DNA of 64,000 nucleotides from Alphaproteobacteria bacterium (GTDB taxonomy: Bacteria; Pseudomonadota; Alphaproteobacteria; Puniceispirillales; Marisalimonadaceae): assembly GCA_004213885.1 (NCBI GenBank), contig SGYL01000003.1, forward strand, positions 1 to 64,000. The letters run 5' to 3'. Below the pieces are notes generated by a model. The model searched no databases and was not told the DNA's origin. It worked only from the letters and a program-made list of their open reading frames with translations. Shown here one piece after another: positions 25,157 through 36,500 of the stretch. Made by a program: the position numbers and the translations under genes. Within the stretch, counting starts at the first letter, position 1. Every line of letters begins with the position of its first letter.

Positions 25157-28100
25157 ATGTCGTTTTATACCGCTTTAACAGGTTTGAATGGATCTCAGGC
25201 TGATATCTCAGCAACTTCTAACAATATAGCAAACGTTGCGACTACAGGTTATAAGAGAAGTAAAGCTGAATTTGGTGATATTTTTGCGACTTCACCATTA
25301 CAAAATGCATCATCATCAATTGGTTCTGGTACTATTTTAAAAGGTATTAAACAACAATTTACTCAAGGTAACGTAACATCTTCACTTAATGCACTTGATT
25401 TAGCAATATCCGGTCAAGGTTTCTTTGCTCTAAGGCCTTCTCTTACTACTAATCAAACAGTTTATACTAGAAACGGTTCTTTTTCAGTAAATAATGATAG
25501 ATTTGTGGTTGACTCTGCAGGTCAGTATGTTTTGGCACTTCCTGTATCTAATGATGGATCTGTTCAAGGTGGAGAAATTGTTGATGCGGCACCATTAAAA
25601 TTAGAATTAGAAGCTGGTGAAGCAAAAGCTACAAAAAATTTAGATTTATCGGTGAATCTTCCTGCATCTTCAAGTGTTTATGCAAATGCAGATGATTTTG
25701 ATCCATCAAATCCTGAGACATATAATTCTTCAACTTCTGTCACAATTTTTGATAATTTAGGTAACCCTGTTATTGCAACAGCTTATTTTATTAAAACTCA
25801 AGCTGCATCTGGAGATAATGTAACCCACAAATATCAAACAAAATTTATCGTTGATGGAAGAGAAGTTGAACCTTCTTTGACAGAAGCCATTTCACCAACT
25901 GGGCAAACACTTGTTGTTGATAGATTTGGTCAAATAATACCAATAGATGAGAAACCACAGATTATTTCTGTTGCTCAAACTCAGCCATTATTTTATTTAG
26001 ATGATCTGGCAAATAAAACTGTATCAAAAGCTGCTACAGTAACGAATGAAGTACTTGAAGATGCAGCTTTTACAACCACAGCTCCATCTATAACTATAGT
26101 AACAGATCCTTTACAATATAATACAACTTATGAAGCAAACCCTACATTAAATAAATCAACTTATTGGGGAAAAGATTTTCTTACAATAAGAGTTGATGAT
26201 ACTACTGGAAGTGCAGCTTTTAAAAGTATTGATATAAGACCTGGGACTTATACTGCAGCTTCTCTTGCACAAGAAGTTCAAAGAGCAATTAATGCAGGTT
26301 TAGGTGATGATTCCAAATTGTCTATTGACCCAGTTACGGATGGAAACTTTTCAATTCAATTTAACCAGTTAGATAATAATGATGAAATTCAAACACTATC
26401 TGCAATTAAGGTTGACTTAATGAAAGATAGTTTTGTTACTGAAGATTTATTTAGTTCAACAAGTGGTATTGAAAATGTTGCTTCACCAAACTTTGAAAGA
26501 GAAGAATTTTTAGCTCATGCTCAATTAAGAATAAATGATGCTTTAAATAGAGCAGCTGTATCATCTGATGGTGCTACTAATAATTCATCTACTTATGGTG
26601 TTAGCTCATCACTATTTGCCAGAGGGACTGGAGCTAAAATAGCAAATGCAATTCAAGAAACAGAAGTGTTAAGTTTTAAATATAAACAACCAGCTACAGA
26701 TTTAACTAACGAAAATGCAGTTACGGATGAAACTAAATTCTTACTACATAGTTATTATAATTCTTCCCCAACTTTAAAAGTTTTTGAAAGTTCATTAGAT
26801 GTTAAAGCTGTTAGTGGTAATACAATGGTTCAAGATGCTAGTGGTACATTAAAAGTTTATGTGAATGACCCTAATGATACAATATCTACTACAACTTTTC
26901 CAACTGAAGTTCATCTAGCTGGAGAATTTGATACATCAACTTCTGAAGTTAACAATTTAAAGTATAATGGTGCAAAATTTTCTGTTTCTAGTGCTGGAAC
27001 TGACGCAAATGGAAATAAATTTTTAAACCTTAAATCAGATTCAACTTCAGCAATTAATATTACAGATACAAAAATCAAAGTACTTCACACTGAATCTAAA
27101 GATGTTCAAGCTTATTTTGAAGGTGGCACTGATATATTTGATAATCAAACTCAACATTTTGGAAGTAAAAGAATTGTTCTTAAAGAGTTAAATAAACATG
27201 GTTATTTAAATAGTAATGTTAAACAACCTAACACTTTATTAAATATGGCAAGTGGAATGAATACGAACAATTCAATAACTATAACTGTTGATACAACAGT
27301 TGGTTTTCCAGAGAGTGGTACTTTATTAATTGGTTCTGAAGAATTAACTTATGATGGTAAAACAGCTACTACATTTGCGATTACAGGCAGAGGTCAAAAT
27401 GGAACTAGTGCAGCTACTGCACTTGATGATGCAACAGTAAAATTAGCGTCATTTAGTGAAGATGTTTTTAGTGGATTTAAGGACAAACTTAGAAATACTA
27501 CATATACAGATACAACTGCTTTTACAAATTCTCAACCAACTGTAGTTGTTGCTTCAACTGATGGGTTTCCAGATACAGGAACATTATTAGTTGGTAATGA
27601 AAGAATTACATATACTGGCAAAACAGATACTACTTTCACTGGCTTAGGTCGAGGTGCAGATAATACAACTGCAGCAGCTGCGGTTTCAGCAAATTTAACT
27701 GCTGCAGTAACTGTTACAACACCTATTTCAACTATAACAATAAATGATACCTCCTCTTTTGCTGACAGTGGTACAATTATGATAGGAACAGAATTCTTTA
27801 CATATACTAGTAAGGACGATGCGACTAATACTTTCAATGGTATTACTAGAGGTGCTTTTGGCTCAACAGCAGCTACACATGCCACTGGAACAAACAATGT
27901 TAAGCAAGCTCCAGAGATTAGTTTAGTTGAGAGTGTAGAGACTATCGGGCTAGAGATAAGGACTACCGATGTTGCATCAGCGGCAACTTCAGAAGATACA
28001 ACACTAACTGTTGATTCTACAGCTGGTTTTGAAGATGCTGGATTTTTAAGAATTGGAACAGAAGTAATTGGTTATACAGGTAAGACGGATACAACTTTTA

Positions 28101-29797
28101 CTGGTTTAACAAGGGGAGCATCAGGTACAAGGAAACAAGCTCATTCAGTTGATGATAAAATTTTCCAAGAGATATCTATTACTGATGATTGGGTTGATGA
28201 AAACGATCCTGCTCTTAAAATCACGTATGATTCTTCTGGGCAACATTTTAGTTTACAAGGTGTTCCTTCAAAAATTGGAACATCAACATCAAGTAAAATG
28301 TTTTCTTTTTCAGCTTACGCACCTGGTGAAGGAACTGGTTCAAATGCAATTGGTTTAAAAACATTAGCTAATAAAGCTACTGCAAATATTGGTGGTGGTG
28401 CTGTATTAAAAGCAGAGGCAATTGTTTTTAATGGCGATCAGATCGCAGCTGATACTCAAAGAGCGTATGGAGTAGAAGTATCTTATAATAATTTAACAAG
28501 AAAGTTTGACATTTCCAGTGGAAGTACTGGTGAAGATATTCCTTCAAACTCTGCTGTTGGTGTTGGTGATGCAGGTCAGGCTGCTTCAAATATTGAGATT
28601 GGAAGACTTGCTATAGTCAATGGTGAAGCAACAGCTGCTACCGCTGGCACTGGTGGAACTAATGCGCTGTTAGGAATTAATGCTACATCTGCTGTTTCGG
28701 TAGCTGCAGGTGATACTGCTGGTAAAGGACTGAAGTCAACAGCTGCTACTTTAAGTGGTAAAACCTCAAATGAAGACTTATCTGAAGATTTCTTTTTATC
28801 TTCTGCAGCTGAAGAGACAATTTTTGTTGTAAACGTAAATGATATAACGGCTGCTATTAAAGTACCTGAAGGTGTTTATAATGGAACTCAGTTAGCAACA
28901 GCTCTTCAAGAAAGAATTAACCAGATGGAAGATGGTACTGGAAATACTGTAAATGGTGTTACTGTTGTCTATAATACAAATACAAATTCTTTTACATTTA
29001 CAACAGGTACTACTGGTATAAAAAGTAAAATATTCGTTTCTGGAAGTGCTCGTTTAGGGTTAGATAATCTAGAACTTCAAACTGGATCAACACCTTCATT
29101 CGTAAACATGGCTAATGCTACGGCAACTTCTGCTACTGGCCAATCTTTATATGTGAATGATGACGGTGATACCACAACATTAGCACCTGATAGTTCTTGG
29201 ACACCAACAACTAATGGTACTTTTGCAAAAGTTTACTTAAGACCAGGAGAATTAACATTTGATACACAAGGTAACTTGGTTAGTCCAATACAAAAAGTTG
29301 GATATAAAGGTGACTTCGCTGCTAATGCAGATCTAGATCAGTCAGCATTATCAATTGATCTGGATCTTAATTTTAATGGATCAACTCAATTCGCATCTGA
29401 TTTTAACGTTAAATCTGTTACACAAGATGGTCAAACAGTTGGTAAATTAGATGGTTTGGACGTAGCATCTAACGGTCTAGTTAGTGCAAACTACACGAAC
29501 GGATTGAACATTGCACTTGGCAGATTGGTAACTGTTAATTTTAACAACCAAAATGGTTTAAAACAGATAGGTAATGCAACATATGTTGAAACTTCAGTTT
29601 CTGGTGTTGCAAATGTTGGTGAAGCTGGTGCTGACGGTTATGGTACAATTCTTTCAGGTTCTTTAGAAAGATCAAATGTAGATATTACCGAAGAACTTGT
29701 AAACTTAATTACAGCCCAAAGAAACTTTCAGGCCAATGCTAAAACAATTGAGACAAATACAACTCTAACTCAGGCAATTATTCAAATTAGGGCATAA
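25157..29797 (+). CDS. flgE: FlgE, flagellar hook protein, unusually large
   Basis: 1546 aa, against a usual 400-700. The ends are canonical: the N terminus SQADISATSNNIANVATTGY and ALDLAISGQGFF; the C terminus LSGSLERSNVDITEELVNLI, TAQRNFQANAKTIETNT. The large insert is exposed hook surface. It contains FlgE-type pieces (IDIRPGTYTAASLAQEVQRA; VPEGVYNGTQLATALQERIN) and, at about residues 705-1000, four copies of a repeat of the form FPxxGTLLIGxExxTYTGKT, TFTGxxRGAxGT. AGGAG lies just before the ATG. GC content of the insert looks slightly higher than in flanking genes. Co-transcribed with flgBCD and flgF. Confidence 0.95.
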   Translation: MSFYTALTGLNGSQADISATSNNIANVATTGYKRSKAEFGDIFATSPLQNASSSIGSGTILKGIKQQFTQGNVTSSLNALDLAISGQGFFALRPSLTTNQTVYTRNGSFSVNNDRFVVDSAGQYVLALPVSNDGSVQGGEIVDAAPLKLELEAGEAKATKNLDLSVNLPASSSVYANADDFDPSNPETYNSSTSVTIFDNLGNPVIATAYFIKTQAASGDNVTHKYQTKFIVDGREVEPSLTEAISPTGQTLVVDRFGQIIPIDEKPQIISVAQTQPLFYLDDLANKTVSKAATVTNEVLEDAAFTTTAPSITIVTDPLQYNTTYEANPTLNKSTYWGKDFLTIRVDDTTGSAAFKSIDIRPGTYTAASLAQEVQRAINAGLGDDSKLSIDPVTDGNFSIQFNQLDNNDEIQTLSAIKVDLMKDSFVTEDLFSSTSGIENVASPNFEREEFLAHAQLRINDALNRAAVSSDGATNNSSTYGVSSSLFARGTGAKIANAIQETEVLSFKYKQPATDLTNENAVTDETKFLLHSYYNSSPTLKVFESSLDVKAVSGNTMVQDASGTLKVYVNDPNDTISTTTFPTEVHLAGEFDTSTSEVNNLKYNGAKFSVSSAGTDANGNKFLNLKSDSTSAINITDTKIKVLHTESKDVQAYFEGGTDIFDNQTQHFGSKRIVLKELNKHGYLNSNVKQPNTLLNMASGMNTNNSITITVDTTVGFPESGTLLIGSEELTYDGKTATTFAITGRGQNGTSAATALDDATVKLASFSEDVFSGFKDKLRNTTYTDTTAFTNSQPTVVVASTDGFPDTGTLLVGNERITYTGKTDTTFTGLGRGADNTTAAAAVSANLTAAVTVTTPISTITINDTSSFADSGTIMIGTEFFTYTSKDDATNTFNGITRGAFGSTAATHATGTNNVKQAPEISLVESVETIGLEIRTTDVASAATSEDTTLTVDSTAGFEDAGFLRIGTEVIGYTGKTDTTFTGLTRGASGTRKQAHSVDDKIFQEISITDDWVDENDPALKITYDSSGQHFSLQGVPSKIGTSTSSKMFSFSAYAPGEGTGSNAIGLKTLANKATANIGGGAVLKAEAIVFNGDQIAADTQRAYGVEVSYNNLTRKFDISSGSTGEDIPSNSAVGVGDAGQAASNIEIGRLAIVNGEATAATAGTGGTNALLGINATSAVSVAAGDTAGKGLKSTAATLSGKTSNEDLSEDFFLSSAAEETIFVVNVNDITAAIKVPEGVYNGTQLATALQERINQMEDGTGNTVNGVTVVYNTNTNSFTFTTGTTGIKSKIFVSGSARLGLDNLELQTGSTPSFVNMANATATSATGQSLYVNDDGDTTTLAPDSSWTPTTNGTFAKVYLRPGELTFDTQGNLVSPIQKVGYKGDFAANADLDQSALSIDLDLNFNGSTQFASDFNVKSVTQDGQTVGKLDGLDVASNGLVSANYTNGLNIALGRLVTVNFNNQNGLKQIGNATYVETSVSGVANVGEAGADGYGTILSGSLERSNVDITEELVNLITAQRNFQANAKTIETNTTLTQAIIQIRA
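27270..28150 (+). repeat. four-copy repeat inside flgE
   Basis: Four protein-level copies, at about 27270-27420, 27532-27690, 27724-27880 and 27991-28150. Each has a beta-rich start, GTLLIG/GTIMIG/GFLRIG, a conserved tyrosine-threonine (TYTGKTDTTFTG) and RGxxGT. Copies differ clearly, so they are old duplications. Similar repeats are, from memory, frequent in marine phage tail and neck proteins. Confidence 0.8.
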
Positions 29798-29816
29798 ATT
29801 AAAAAGGGTTTAATAA

Positions 29817-30572
29817 ATGGATAAAAGTATATTCACAGCTTTGAATAGCATGCAGATTTTGAAAAATAATCAGTCTGTTACTTCTCAAAATTTGTCAAAT
29901 ACTAGTGTGCCTGGATTTAAAAAGGATATACATGCAAATTTTGGATCATTATACCTTGATAGAGAAAAGGGAATAGATCCAAGAGTTTATGCTTTGAGTG
30001 ACGTTGGTGCATTTGATAATAGCCAAGGTGCATTAAATCCTACAGAAAGACCTTTAGATTTATCAATTGATGGAGACGGATATTTTATAGTTAATCCTAA
30101 AAATGGAAATCAAGCTCTATCAAGAAGAGGCGATTTAAAAATTGATGAAAATCGTATTTTAATTGATAATACCGGCGCCCAAATTCTGTCTGTTGATTTA
30201 GAACCAATTGAAATACCTCCTTTTCAGAGAATATCAATTGCAAAAGACGGTGTTATTACTATTCAACCTCTTAATGCCGAACCTGGACAAGAAATCAATG
30301 TTGGTCAGATTGGGACAACAAGAGGAAACGAAAATATAAAATTAGTTAAATCCTTAGATGGGTATATTAGAACTGAACAAGGGGGAATACCTGAGCCTGA
30401 CCAATTATCATCAATTATTTCTGGTTTTTTAGAAAGTTCTAATGTTAAAAGTGTAGATCAATTAGTAGCCGGAATAGAACAGTCAAGAGCTTATGAAATA
30501 AATGTTAAGTTTATAACTACTGCAAAAGAACTTGATGAGGCTGGAGCAAGTTTGATGAGAATTCCTAATTAA
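29817..30572 (+). CDS. flgF: FlgF, proximal rod protein
   Basis: A 251-aa rod protein. SVTSQNLSNTSVPGFKKDIH is the D0 motif; TERPLDLSIDGDGYFIVNPK and the C-terminal SGFLESSNVKSVDQLVAGIE with RAYEINVKFITTAKELDEA complete the family pattern. It follows flgE by 19 bases and precedes the flgG promoter/hairpin. Confidence 0.94.
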   Translation: MDKSIFTALNSMQILKNNQSVTSQNLSNTSVPGFKKDIHANFGSLYLDREKGIDPRVYALSDVGAFDNSQGALNPTERPLDLSIDGDGYFIVNPKNGNQALSRRGDLKIDENRILIDNTGAQILSVDLEPIEIPPFQRISIAKDGVITIQPLNAEPGQEINVGQIGTTRGNENIKLVKSLDGYIRTEQGGIPEPDQLSSIISGFLESSNVKSVDQLVAGIEQSRAYEINVKFITTAKELDEAGASLMRIPN

Positions 30573-30578
30573 TTTTTT

Positions 30579-30595
30579 TGGCATATGTATTGCAA
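30579..30595 (+). promoter_or_regulatory. sigma-54 promoter of flgGHIJKL
   Basis: TTGGCATATGTATTGCAA has GG at 30580-30581 and GC at 30592-30593, 10 bases apart. The predicted start is near 30605, which falls at the top of the hairpin at 30594-30623. Confidence 0.8.
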
Positions 30596-30628
30596 ACTCC
30601 TAATAGATGAATATTAGGAGTTTTTTTT
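30594..30628 (+). terminator. terminator-like hairpin overlapping flgG promoter and ribosome-binding site
   Basis: A perfect 12-bp stem: AAACTCCTAATA (30594-30605) and TATTAGGAGTTT (30612-30623), loop GATGAA, followed by a T-run up to 30628. AGGAG in the 3' arm is the flgG ribosome-binding site, 8 bases before the ATG at 30629. In read-through RNA from flgF the stem can terminate or hide the site. RNA started at the sigma-54 promoter lacks most of the 5' arm. Confidence 0.75.
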
Positions 30629-31414
30629 ATGTCAAATGCAATGCACGTAGCTAAAACAGGTTTAAATGCGCAAAATAAAAGAATGCAAGTTATTTCAAAC
30701 AATCTTGCTAATGTAAATACGACTGGTTTTAAAAGAGATAGGGCAAATTTTGAATCACTACTATATCAAGTATTAAAAACCTCAGGTGCACAAACAACTG
30801 GTGAAACTAGAACTACTTCAGGTTTTAATGTTGGAACTGGCGTAAAAATCATAAATACTGATAAACTTTTTACTCAAGGAAATATTATTACAACTGATAA
30901 TGCTCTTGATATTGCAATTGACGGTAGCGGATTTTTCCAAATTTTAAACCCTGATGGAACTCTTTCATATACAAGAGCAGGAACTTTTGGAAAAAGTGCT
31001 GAAGGTTTATTAACCACTCCATCAGGTTATATATTACAACCTGAGATAGAAATTCCTGAAGGAGTAACTTCAATTAATATATCTTCTGACGGAATTGTTT
31101 CGGTTCAAGTCCCTGGTCAAGTTGACGCAGAGGAAGTAGGACAACTTCAATTAGCTGACTTTGCAAATCCAACAGGTCTTCAGCCGATTGGACAGAATCT
31201 ACTTATTGAAACACCAGCTAGTGGACCTCCAATTGTTGAAAATCCATTCACAAATGGTTTTGGAAAATTAGTACAAGGTGCACTAGAAAGCTCAAATGTT
31301 AATGTAGTACAGGAATTAGTTGATATGATCGAAACTCAAAGAGCTTATGAAATTAACTCAAAAGCAATTTCAGGAGTTGATGACATGTTAAGGTTTGTAA
31401 ATCAAAATTTATAA
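30629..31414 (+). CDS. flgG: FlgG, distal rod protein
   Basis: A 261-aa rod protein of normal length. RMQVISNNLANVNTTGFKRD is the D0 motif; NALDIAIDGSGFFQI, LSYTRAGTFGKSAEG and the C-terminal QGALESSNVNVVQELVDMIE with QRAYEINSKAISGVDDML are typical. It opens the second rod/ring/hook-junction operon. Confidence 0.97.
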   Translation: MSNAMHVAKTGLNAQNKRMQVISNNLANVNTTGFKRDRANFESLLYQVLKTSGAQTTGETRTTSGFNVGTGVKIINTDKLFTQGNIITTDNALDIAIDGSGFFQILNPDGTLSYTRAGTFGKSAEGLLTTPSGYILQPEIEIPEGVTSINISSDGIVSVQVPGQVDAEEVGQLQLADFANPTGLQPIGQNLLIETPASGPPIVENPFTNGFGKLVQGALESSNVNVVQELVDMIETQRAYEINSKAISGVDDMLRFVNQNL

Positions 31415-31433
31415 GAATTTAAAGTAGAATAAA

Positions 31434-32099
31434 ATGAAAAAAATATTTTTAAGATTTGGATTATTACTCATATTAACAAATTGCTCTACTTACGTCGAAA
31501 AAGCAATAAATAAGGATTTTAAACCAATAACTCCTACGATTGCAGAGATGAAAGCAACTAAAGCCAATAATGGAGCGATTTATAGTACCTCTTCACCTGG
31601 ATTATTTTCTTCTGACAAAAGAGCTCATCAAGTTGGTGACATTTTAACGGTTCAATTGAACGAAACATTTTCTTCAACAAAATCTGTAACTAGTCAAAGT
31701 GCTAAAGAAGATTCTGTTGGTGCGGATGTTGCACCAACTGGATTATTAAAGAATTTTATTGGAATGGGTGGCAGTGTTGCCAAGTCCAATTCATTCAAAG
31801 GATCTGGATCAGCATCTCAGTCAAATTCTTTAACAGGTTTTATTTCAGCTACAGTAGTAAAAGTTTATCCAAATGGTAATTTAGAAATAAAAGGTCAAAA
31901 AAGATTAAGGTTAACAGACGGATCGGAGTATGTAAGATTAGCTGGTATTGTTAGACCTCAAGACATAAGTGCATCAAATACAGTTTCTTCAAATCTAATT
32001 GCTGAAGCTCAAATTGAATATGTCGGTTCTGGAACTTTAGCTAATGAAACTACTCCTGGCTGGGGTAGTCAATTTATAAGAGCAATTTCACCATTTTAG
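31434..32099 (+). CDS. flgH: FlgH, L-ring lipoprotein
   Basis: A 221-aa outer membrane lipoprotein forming the L ring. Signal peptide with lipobox LTNC (cysteine at about residue 17). The conserved [40 protein letters not shown], and [20 protein letters not shown] with the ending are all present. Confidence 0.95.
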   Translation: MKKIFLRFGLLLILTNCSTYVEKAINKDFKPITPTIAEMKATKANNGAIYSTSSPGLFSSDKRAHQVGDILTVQLNETFSSTKSVTSQSAKEDSVGADVAPTGLLKNFIGMGGSVAKSNSFKGSGSASQSNSLTGFISATVVKVYPNGNLEIKGQKRLRLTDGSEYVRLAGIVRPQDISASNTVSSNLIAEAQIEYVGSGTLANETTPGWGSQFIRAISPF

Positions 32100-32107
32100 G
32101 AGAAATC

Positions 32108-33247
32108 ATGAAATTTGAAAAAAAATTATTTTTAATTATTTCACTTTTAACACTTGTTTTTTCTATAATAAGTCAAGCAAAAAGTGATAGATTAAAAGAT
32201 CTTGTTAGTTTTGCTGGAATTAGAAATAATCAACTTCTTGGATACGGGTTAGTTGTAGGTTTAGATGGAACTGGAGACTCAGCTTCTAATTTAACCCTTC
32301 AAAGTATGGCATCAACGGTATCACAATTCGGTTTGAAAGTTGGTCCTGCTGATATAAGTGCAAAAAATGCAGCTGCAGTGATGGTTACAGCCGAACTAAA
32401 ACCTTTCACTAAAATTGGACAGACGATAAATGTTACTGTTTCATCAATGGGAAAAGCTAAAAGTTTAAGGGGTGGAACTTTATTAATGACCGCATTAAAA
32501 GGTGCTGACGGACAAGTTTATGCTATCGCGCAAGGTAACCTAGCAGTAGGTGGATTCGGAGTTGAGGGTAAAGATGGTTCATCTTTATCTGTAAATATAC
32601 CAACGGTCGGGTCTATAGCCAACGGAGCTACAGTTGAAAAAATGGTAGAAACTCCATTCATAAAAAATAAGAACTTTGTAATGAATTTGCATCAAGGAGA
32701 TTTTACTACAGCAAACAGAGTTGTTGAAGAAATTAACAAGTTATTTGGACCAGGTGTATCAAGAGCTTTAGATGGTACATCAATTAGTGTAAATGCACCA
32801 AAAGATCCTTCTCAAAAAGTATCTTTCATGAGCTTGTTAGAAAATATTGAAGTAAAACCAGCATCGCCAGTAGCGAGAGTTGTCGTTAACGCTAGAACAG
32901 GAACTGTTGTTATAGGTGGTGATGTAAGGGTTACTCCTGCTGCTGTGAGCCATGGAAGCCTAACTGTCAAAGTTAAAGAAAATACAACGACAACACCAGG
33001 TCAAACAACCACAACACAAAATGCTAATACTACAGTAACAAATACTACAGATCCAGTTACCAACGAAAATACTGATATAACTGCCGGCGCTGAAAATGTG
33101 TCAGCTTTTGTATTTGATGCTGGAACAACACTCTCTGATATTGTTGATGCTATTAATGCAATAGGAACAAATAGTGCTGATTTAGTAGCTATATTAGAGG
33201 CTTTGAGGGAAGCAGGAGCTTTAAGAGCTCAAATGATTATTATTTAA
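32108..33247 (+). CDS. flgI: FlgI, P-ring protein
   Basis: A 379-aa periplasmic ring protein with signal peptide (residues 7-24). [54 protein letters not shown] and the ending [20 protein letters not shown] are classic. Near residues 296-330 there is a threonine/asparagine-rich stretch ([20 protein letters not shown]) in the loop where family members vary. AGGAG lies before the ATG. Confidence 0.97.
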   Translation: MKFEKKLFLIISLLTLVFSIISQAKSDRLKDLVSFAGIRNNQLLGYGLVVGLDGTGDSASNLTLQSMASTVSQFGLKVGPADISAKNAAAVMVTAELKPFTKIGQTINVTVSSMGKAKSLRGGTLLMTALKGADGQVYAIAQGNLAVGGFGVEGKDGSSLSVNIPTVGSIANGATVEKMVETPFIKNKNFVMNLHQGDFTTANRVVEEINKLFGPGVSRALDGTSISVNAPKDPSQKVSFMSLLENIEVKPASPVARVVVNARTGTVVIGGDVRVTPAAVSHGSLTVKVKENTTTTPGQTTTTQNANTTVTNTTDPVTNENTDITAGAENVSAFVFDAGTTLSDIVDAINAIGTNSADLVAILEALREAGALRAQMIII

Positions 33248-33256
33248 GAGAATAAA

Positions 33257-33580
33257 ATGGATAACATTACTCTAAAATTGAATTCAAAACTCCATAATCA
33301 GAATAATGCTGATACGAACAAATTTAATTCAGATAAAAATTTAAAAGAGTTAAAAGAAATTTCTAATCAATTTGAGTCAATATTTATTAACCAAATATTA
33401 AAACAGGCAAGAAAAAATAAAATAGAAAATGGTCTTTTTGATTCAGAAGCGATAAGAACCTTTAATTCCATGATTGATGAACAATACTCTGAGATTTTAT
33501 CTAAAAAAACAAATTTTGGAATTTCAGATGCTTTATTTAATCAATTTAAATCTCAAGTTGTTAATGAAAGAAAAAAATAA
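33257..33580 (+). CDS. flgJ: FlgJ-like rod-binding protein (no muramidase domain)
   Basis: A 107-aa protein corresponding only to the N-terminal rod-binding domain of FlgJ: KELKEISNQFESIFINQILK, NGLFDSEAIRTFNSMIDEQY. The C-terminal peptidoglycan hydrolase domain of enterobacterial FlgJ is missing, as in most alphaproteobacteria, so another enzyme must open the cell wall. Its stop is immediately before the flgK ATG. Confidence 0.85.
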   Translation: MDNITLKLNSKLHNQNNADTNKFNSDKNLKELKEISNQFESIFINQILKQARKNKIENGLFDSEAIRTFNSMIDEQYSEILSKKTNFGISDALFNQFKSQVVNERKK

Positions 33581-36500
33581 ATGTCTAGTTTATTTGAAAT
33601 TGGAAAATCAGGTGTTCAAGCATATCGTCAGGCTTTATCTGTAACGGGTCAAAATATTGCTAATGTTAATACTGACGGTTATAACAGAAGAGCTGCTGAT
33701 CTCGAGGAGGTTCCAAGTGTTCAAGGTGGAGTAACCAATGTACCTGATCAATCTGGTTTAGGAGTACGAGTTAACAAAATAAGGCGCTCTTTTGATGCTT
33801 TTCTTTCATCAAATCTTAGAGATAATAATGCAGAATATACAAAATTAAAAAAATACGTAGATAACTTAAATAAATTAGAAAATATGTTATTACCAAGTGA
33901 TAGCGATTTAGGAAAATTTATTGGACGTTTTTTTAATTCTTTACAAGATGTATCTTCACGACCTGACGACATTTCATCTAGATCTATCGTAATTGAAAAT
34001 GGAAAAGCTTTAGCAAATTCTTTTAATAATTATGATATGCAATTGAAATCATTTCAATCAACTGCAAGTAAAGAAACTGAAACAAATTTATCAGAGTTAA
34101 ATGAAACTTTAAAACAACTAGCCCAAGTTAATAAATTAATCATGAGTGGAGGTTCAAAAAACTCATCTCCAGACATATTAGATGCGAGAGACCAATTATT
34201 ATCAAAATTATCAAATTTAATTGATTTTTCAGTAGATTATGGAAAAAGTGGAGAAGCAAAAATCACATCGGGTAGTTCTGGAAATGGAAAACTATTACTT
34301 GAAGATACTAACTTTTCAATTTTAACTCATACTATACAAGAAAATAAAATAGTTTTTAATGTCAATAGAGATGCAAAAACTAGTTCTTTAAATAGTTTTT
34401 CTTCAGGAATTTTAAGTGGAATAAAAAATTTTTATGACTTTTCTTCAGATGTTCAATCAGAAATAAATGATCTTGCAAGAAGAGTTGCTAGAGATTTTAA
34501 TGAGATTCAAAAAATTGGGATTGATTTAAATGGAAAAATAGGTTCATCAATGTTTTCTATCAATTCGATGGAAGCAAAAGTTAATGGAAATAATAATTCT
34601 AACTTTAATGTAGAATTAATCATTAGCGATGAAGATAAAATCAGTCAGGAAGATTTGAATTTTAAATTCATTTCTTCTTTAAATTCATGGCAAGTAGCTT
34701 CATCAAGTGGTATTAAAAATTATAATGCAGATAATTTAAGTTTTAATGGATTTAAATTAAAAATAGATGGTATTCCAAGTGATGGAGATCAGTTTTATTT
34801 AAGGCCAGCATTATCAAATGCTTCTGCTTTTTCTTTTTTATTAAATGACCCAAAATCAATTGCAGCAGCATCTAAAAATTTAATTTCAGCTTCACTTGAA
34901 AATACAAGTAAAGCTGAGCTTAAAATAATAGGAAATGAAGTTGAAAATAAGAATAATCAAATTGCTAAAATTAATGATGTTTTTAGTTCTTCGACCAATC
35001 CACTTCTAGCTTCGGAGTTCCTAAAAGACGGGGCTATTGCAACAATTCCAAGCAATTCTAATGAAATCAAAATTTCATCTTTATTGAAACAATCATCTGC
35101 AACATTTGGTATTTATGATAGTCAAATAAAAGGTTTTTCAAATATTTCTATTAATTTGTCTGATGGTAGTAGCATAAATTTAACATCAGCTGTTGAAGAT
35201 CCAGGCGATGGAATTAAATCAGTTCATGAATTAGCAAATATGTTAAATTCAGGCTTATTACTTGATGGTTTAAGTCAACACAATTTTAGGAAATTTGGTT
35301 TGTTTGCATCTGGGGCTGATGGTGGTCTAACGATTTCCTCATCAAATTCTTCTGTGTCCTCTGCATCCATTTTGTCCAATGGTAATACTTATACAGCATC
35401 AATTTCAGACATACCTTCTGACAAAGCAAAGGCTAGTGAGATTCAAATTTTTACAAGAGATGGACGACATATCAGTGGAAAATCATTAGATGCATCACAA
35501 ATAGCGTCACTTTTTAAAGAAAGTAATGGTTTTTTGAAAAATGCTGAGTATAGAAATGATTATTTAAATACGAATTATAGAGGAATTGAAAGTAATAGGG
35601 TAAGTGTAACCGGAGACCACATTTATGACTTTGGTACTAATATAAGTTATGATAAACAAGCAACCGATGAAGATGGATTATTTACAAATAAAAATGCACA
35701 GTCTTTATCTGGAGCTCTTGTACTTGATGGAGAATTAGCAAACTCTAATGACATTGATGGTTATATAACCATAACTAATTCATTAAATGATACTTCTATA
35801 AATTATACTATTAAAGGTTATGATCAAGATGGTAACTTTCAAACAGAAACGCTTCCCGGGGGAAGTGAAGCACAAGTTACTGGGAATAAAATTTTTAAAT
35901 CAATCTCTTCTATTACATCTAGTGGAAATGGTGCTGGGGACTTAAAAATTGGGATCAAATCTGCTGGTTTTACTCTTAAAGTAGAAAACAACAATGGAAA
36001 TATTTCTAGTTCAACTATGCCAGTTAATGCCTCTGCTTATTATATGGCAGATAAATTAACTAATGATCTGGCAGGAACTGGAATACAAGCAACTGCGTCA
36101 AATAGGGTTATGTTAGGTCCATTATCTTCTGATACAAATGGATTAATGTCATTTAAATTGAAAGGCAGTAATTTCGATCCAGTAACTATATCTGCTAATA
36201 TTTCACAAGATGATTTATCAAACTTAGCGAGAGTTATTAATCAATATTCAACTCAAACAGGTATAAATGCTTACTCTACAGAGGATTTTGATCGAATTGT
36301 TTTAGAATCAAATGTTGGTTATGACATAGAATTAACTGAAATAAGTTCACCTTCGGATTTCAAGATATATTCATTAAATCAAGATTTTGAAAGAATAAGC
36401 GATCGTCATTTTATAGATGTTTCAGAAAGTTCAAAAAGATCTGCTTATATTAATGGAACAATTAGATTTTCATCAACATCAGATTTTACAACTCAAATTG

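Noticed and set aside
27532-27897. long antisense frames opposite flgE, flagellin and fliD
   Set aside because: They follow the codon bias of the sense genes (valine/alanine/serine-rich shadows) and lack ribosome-binding sites.
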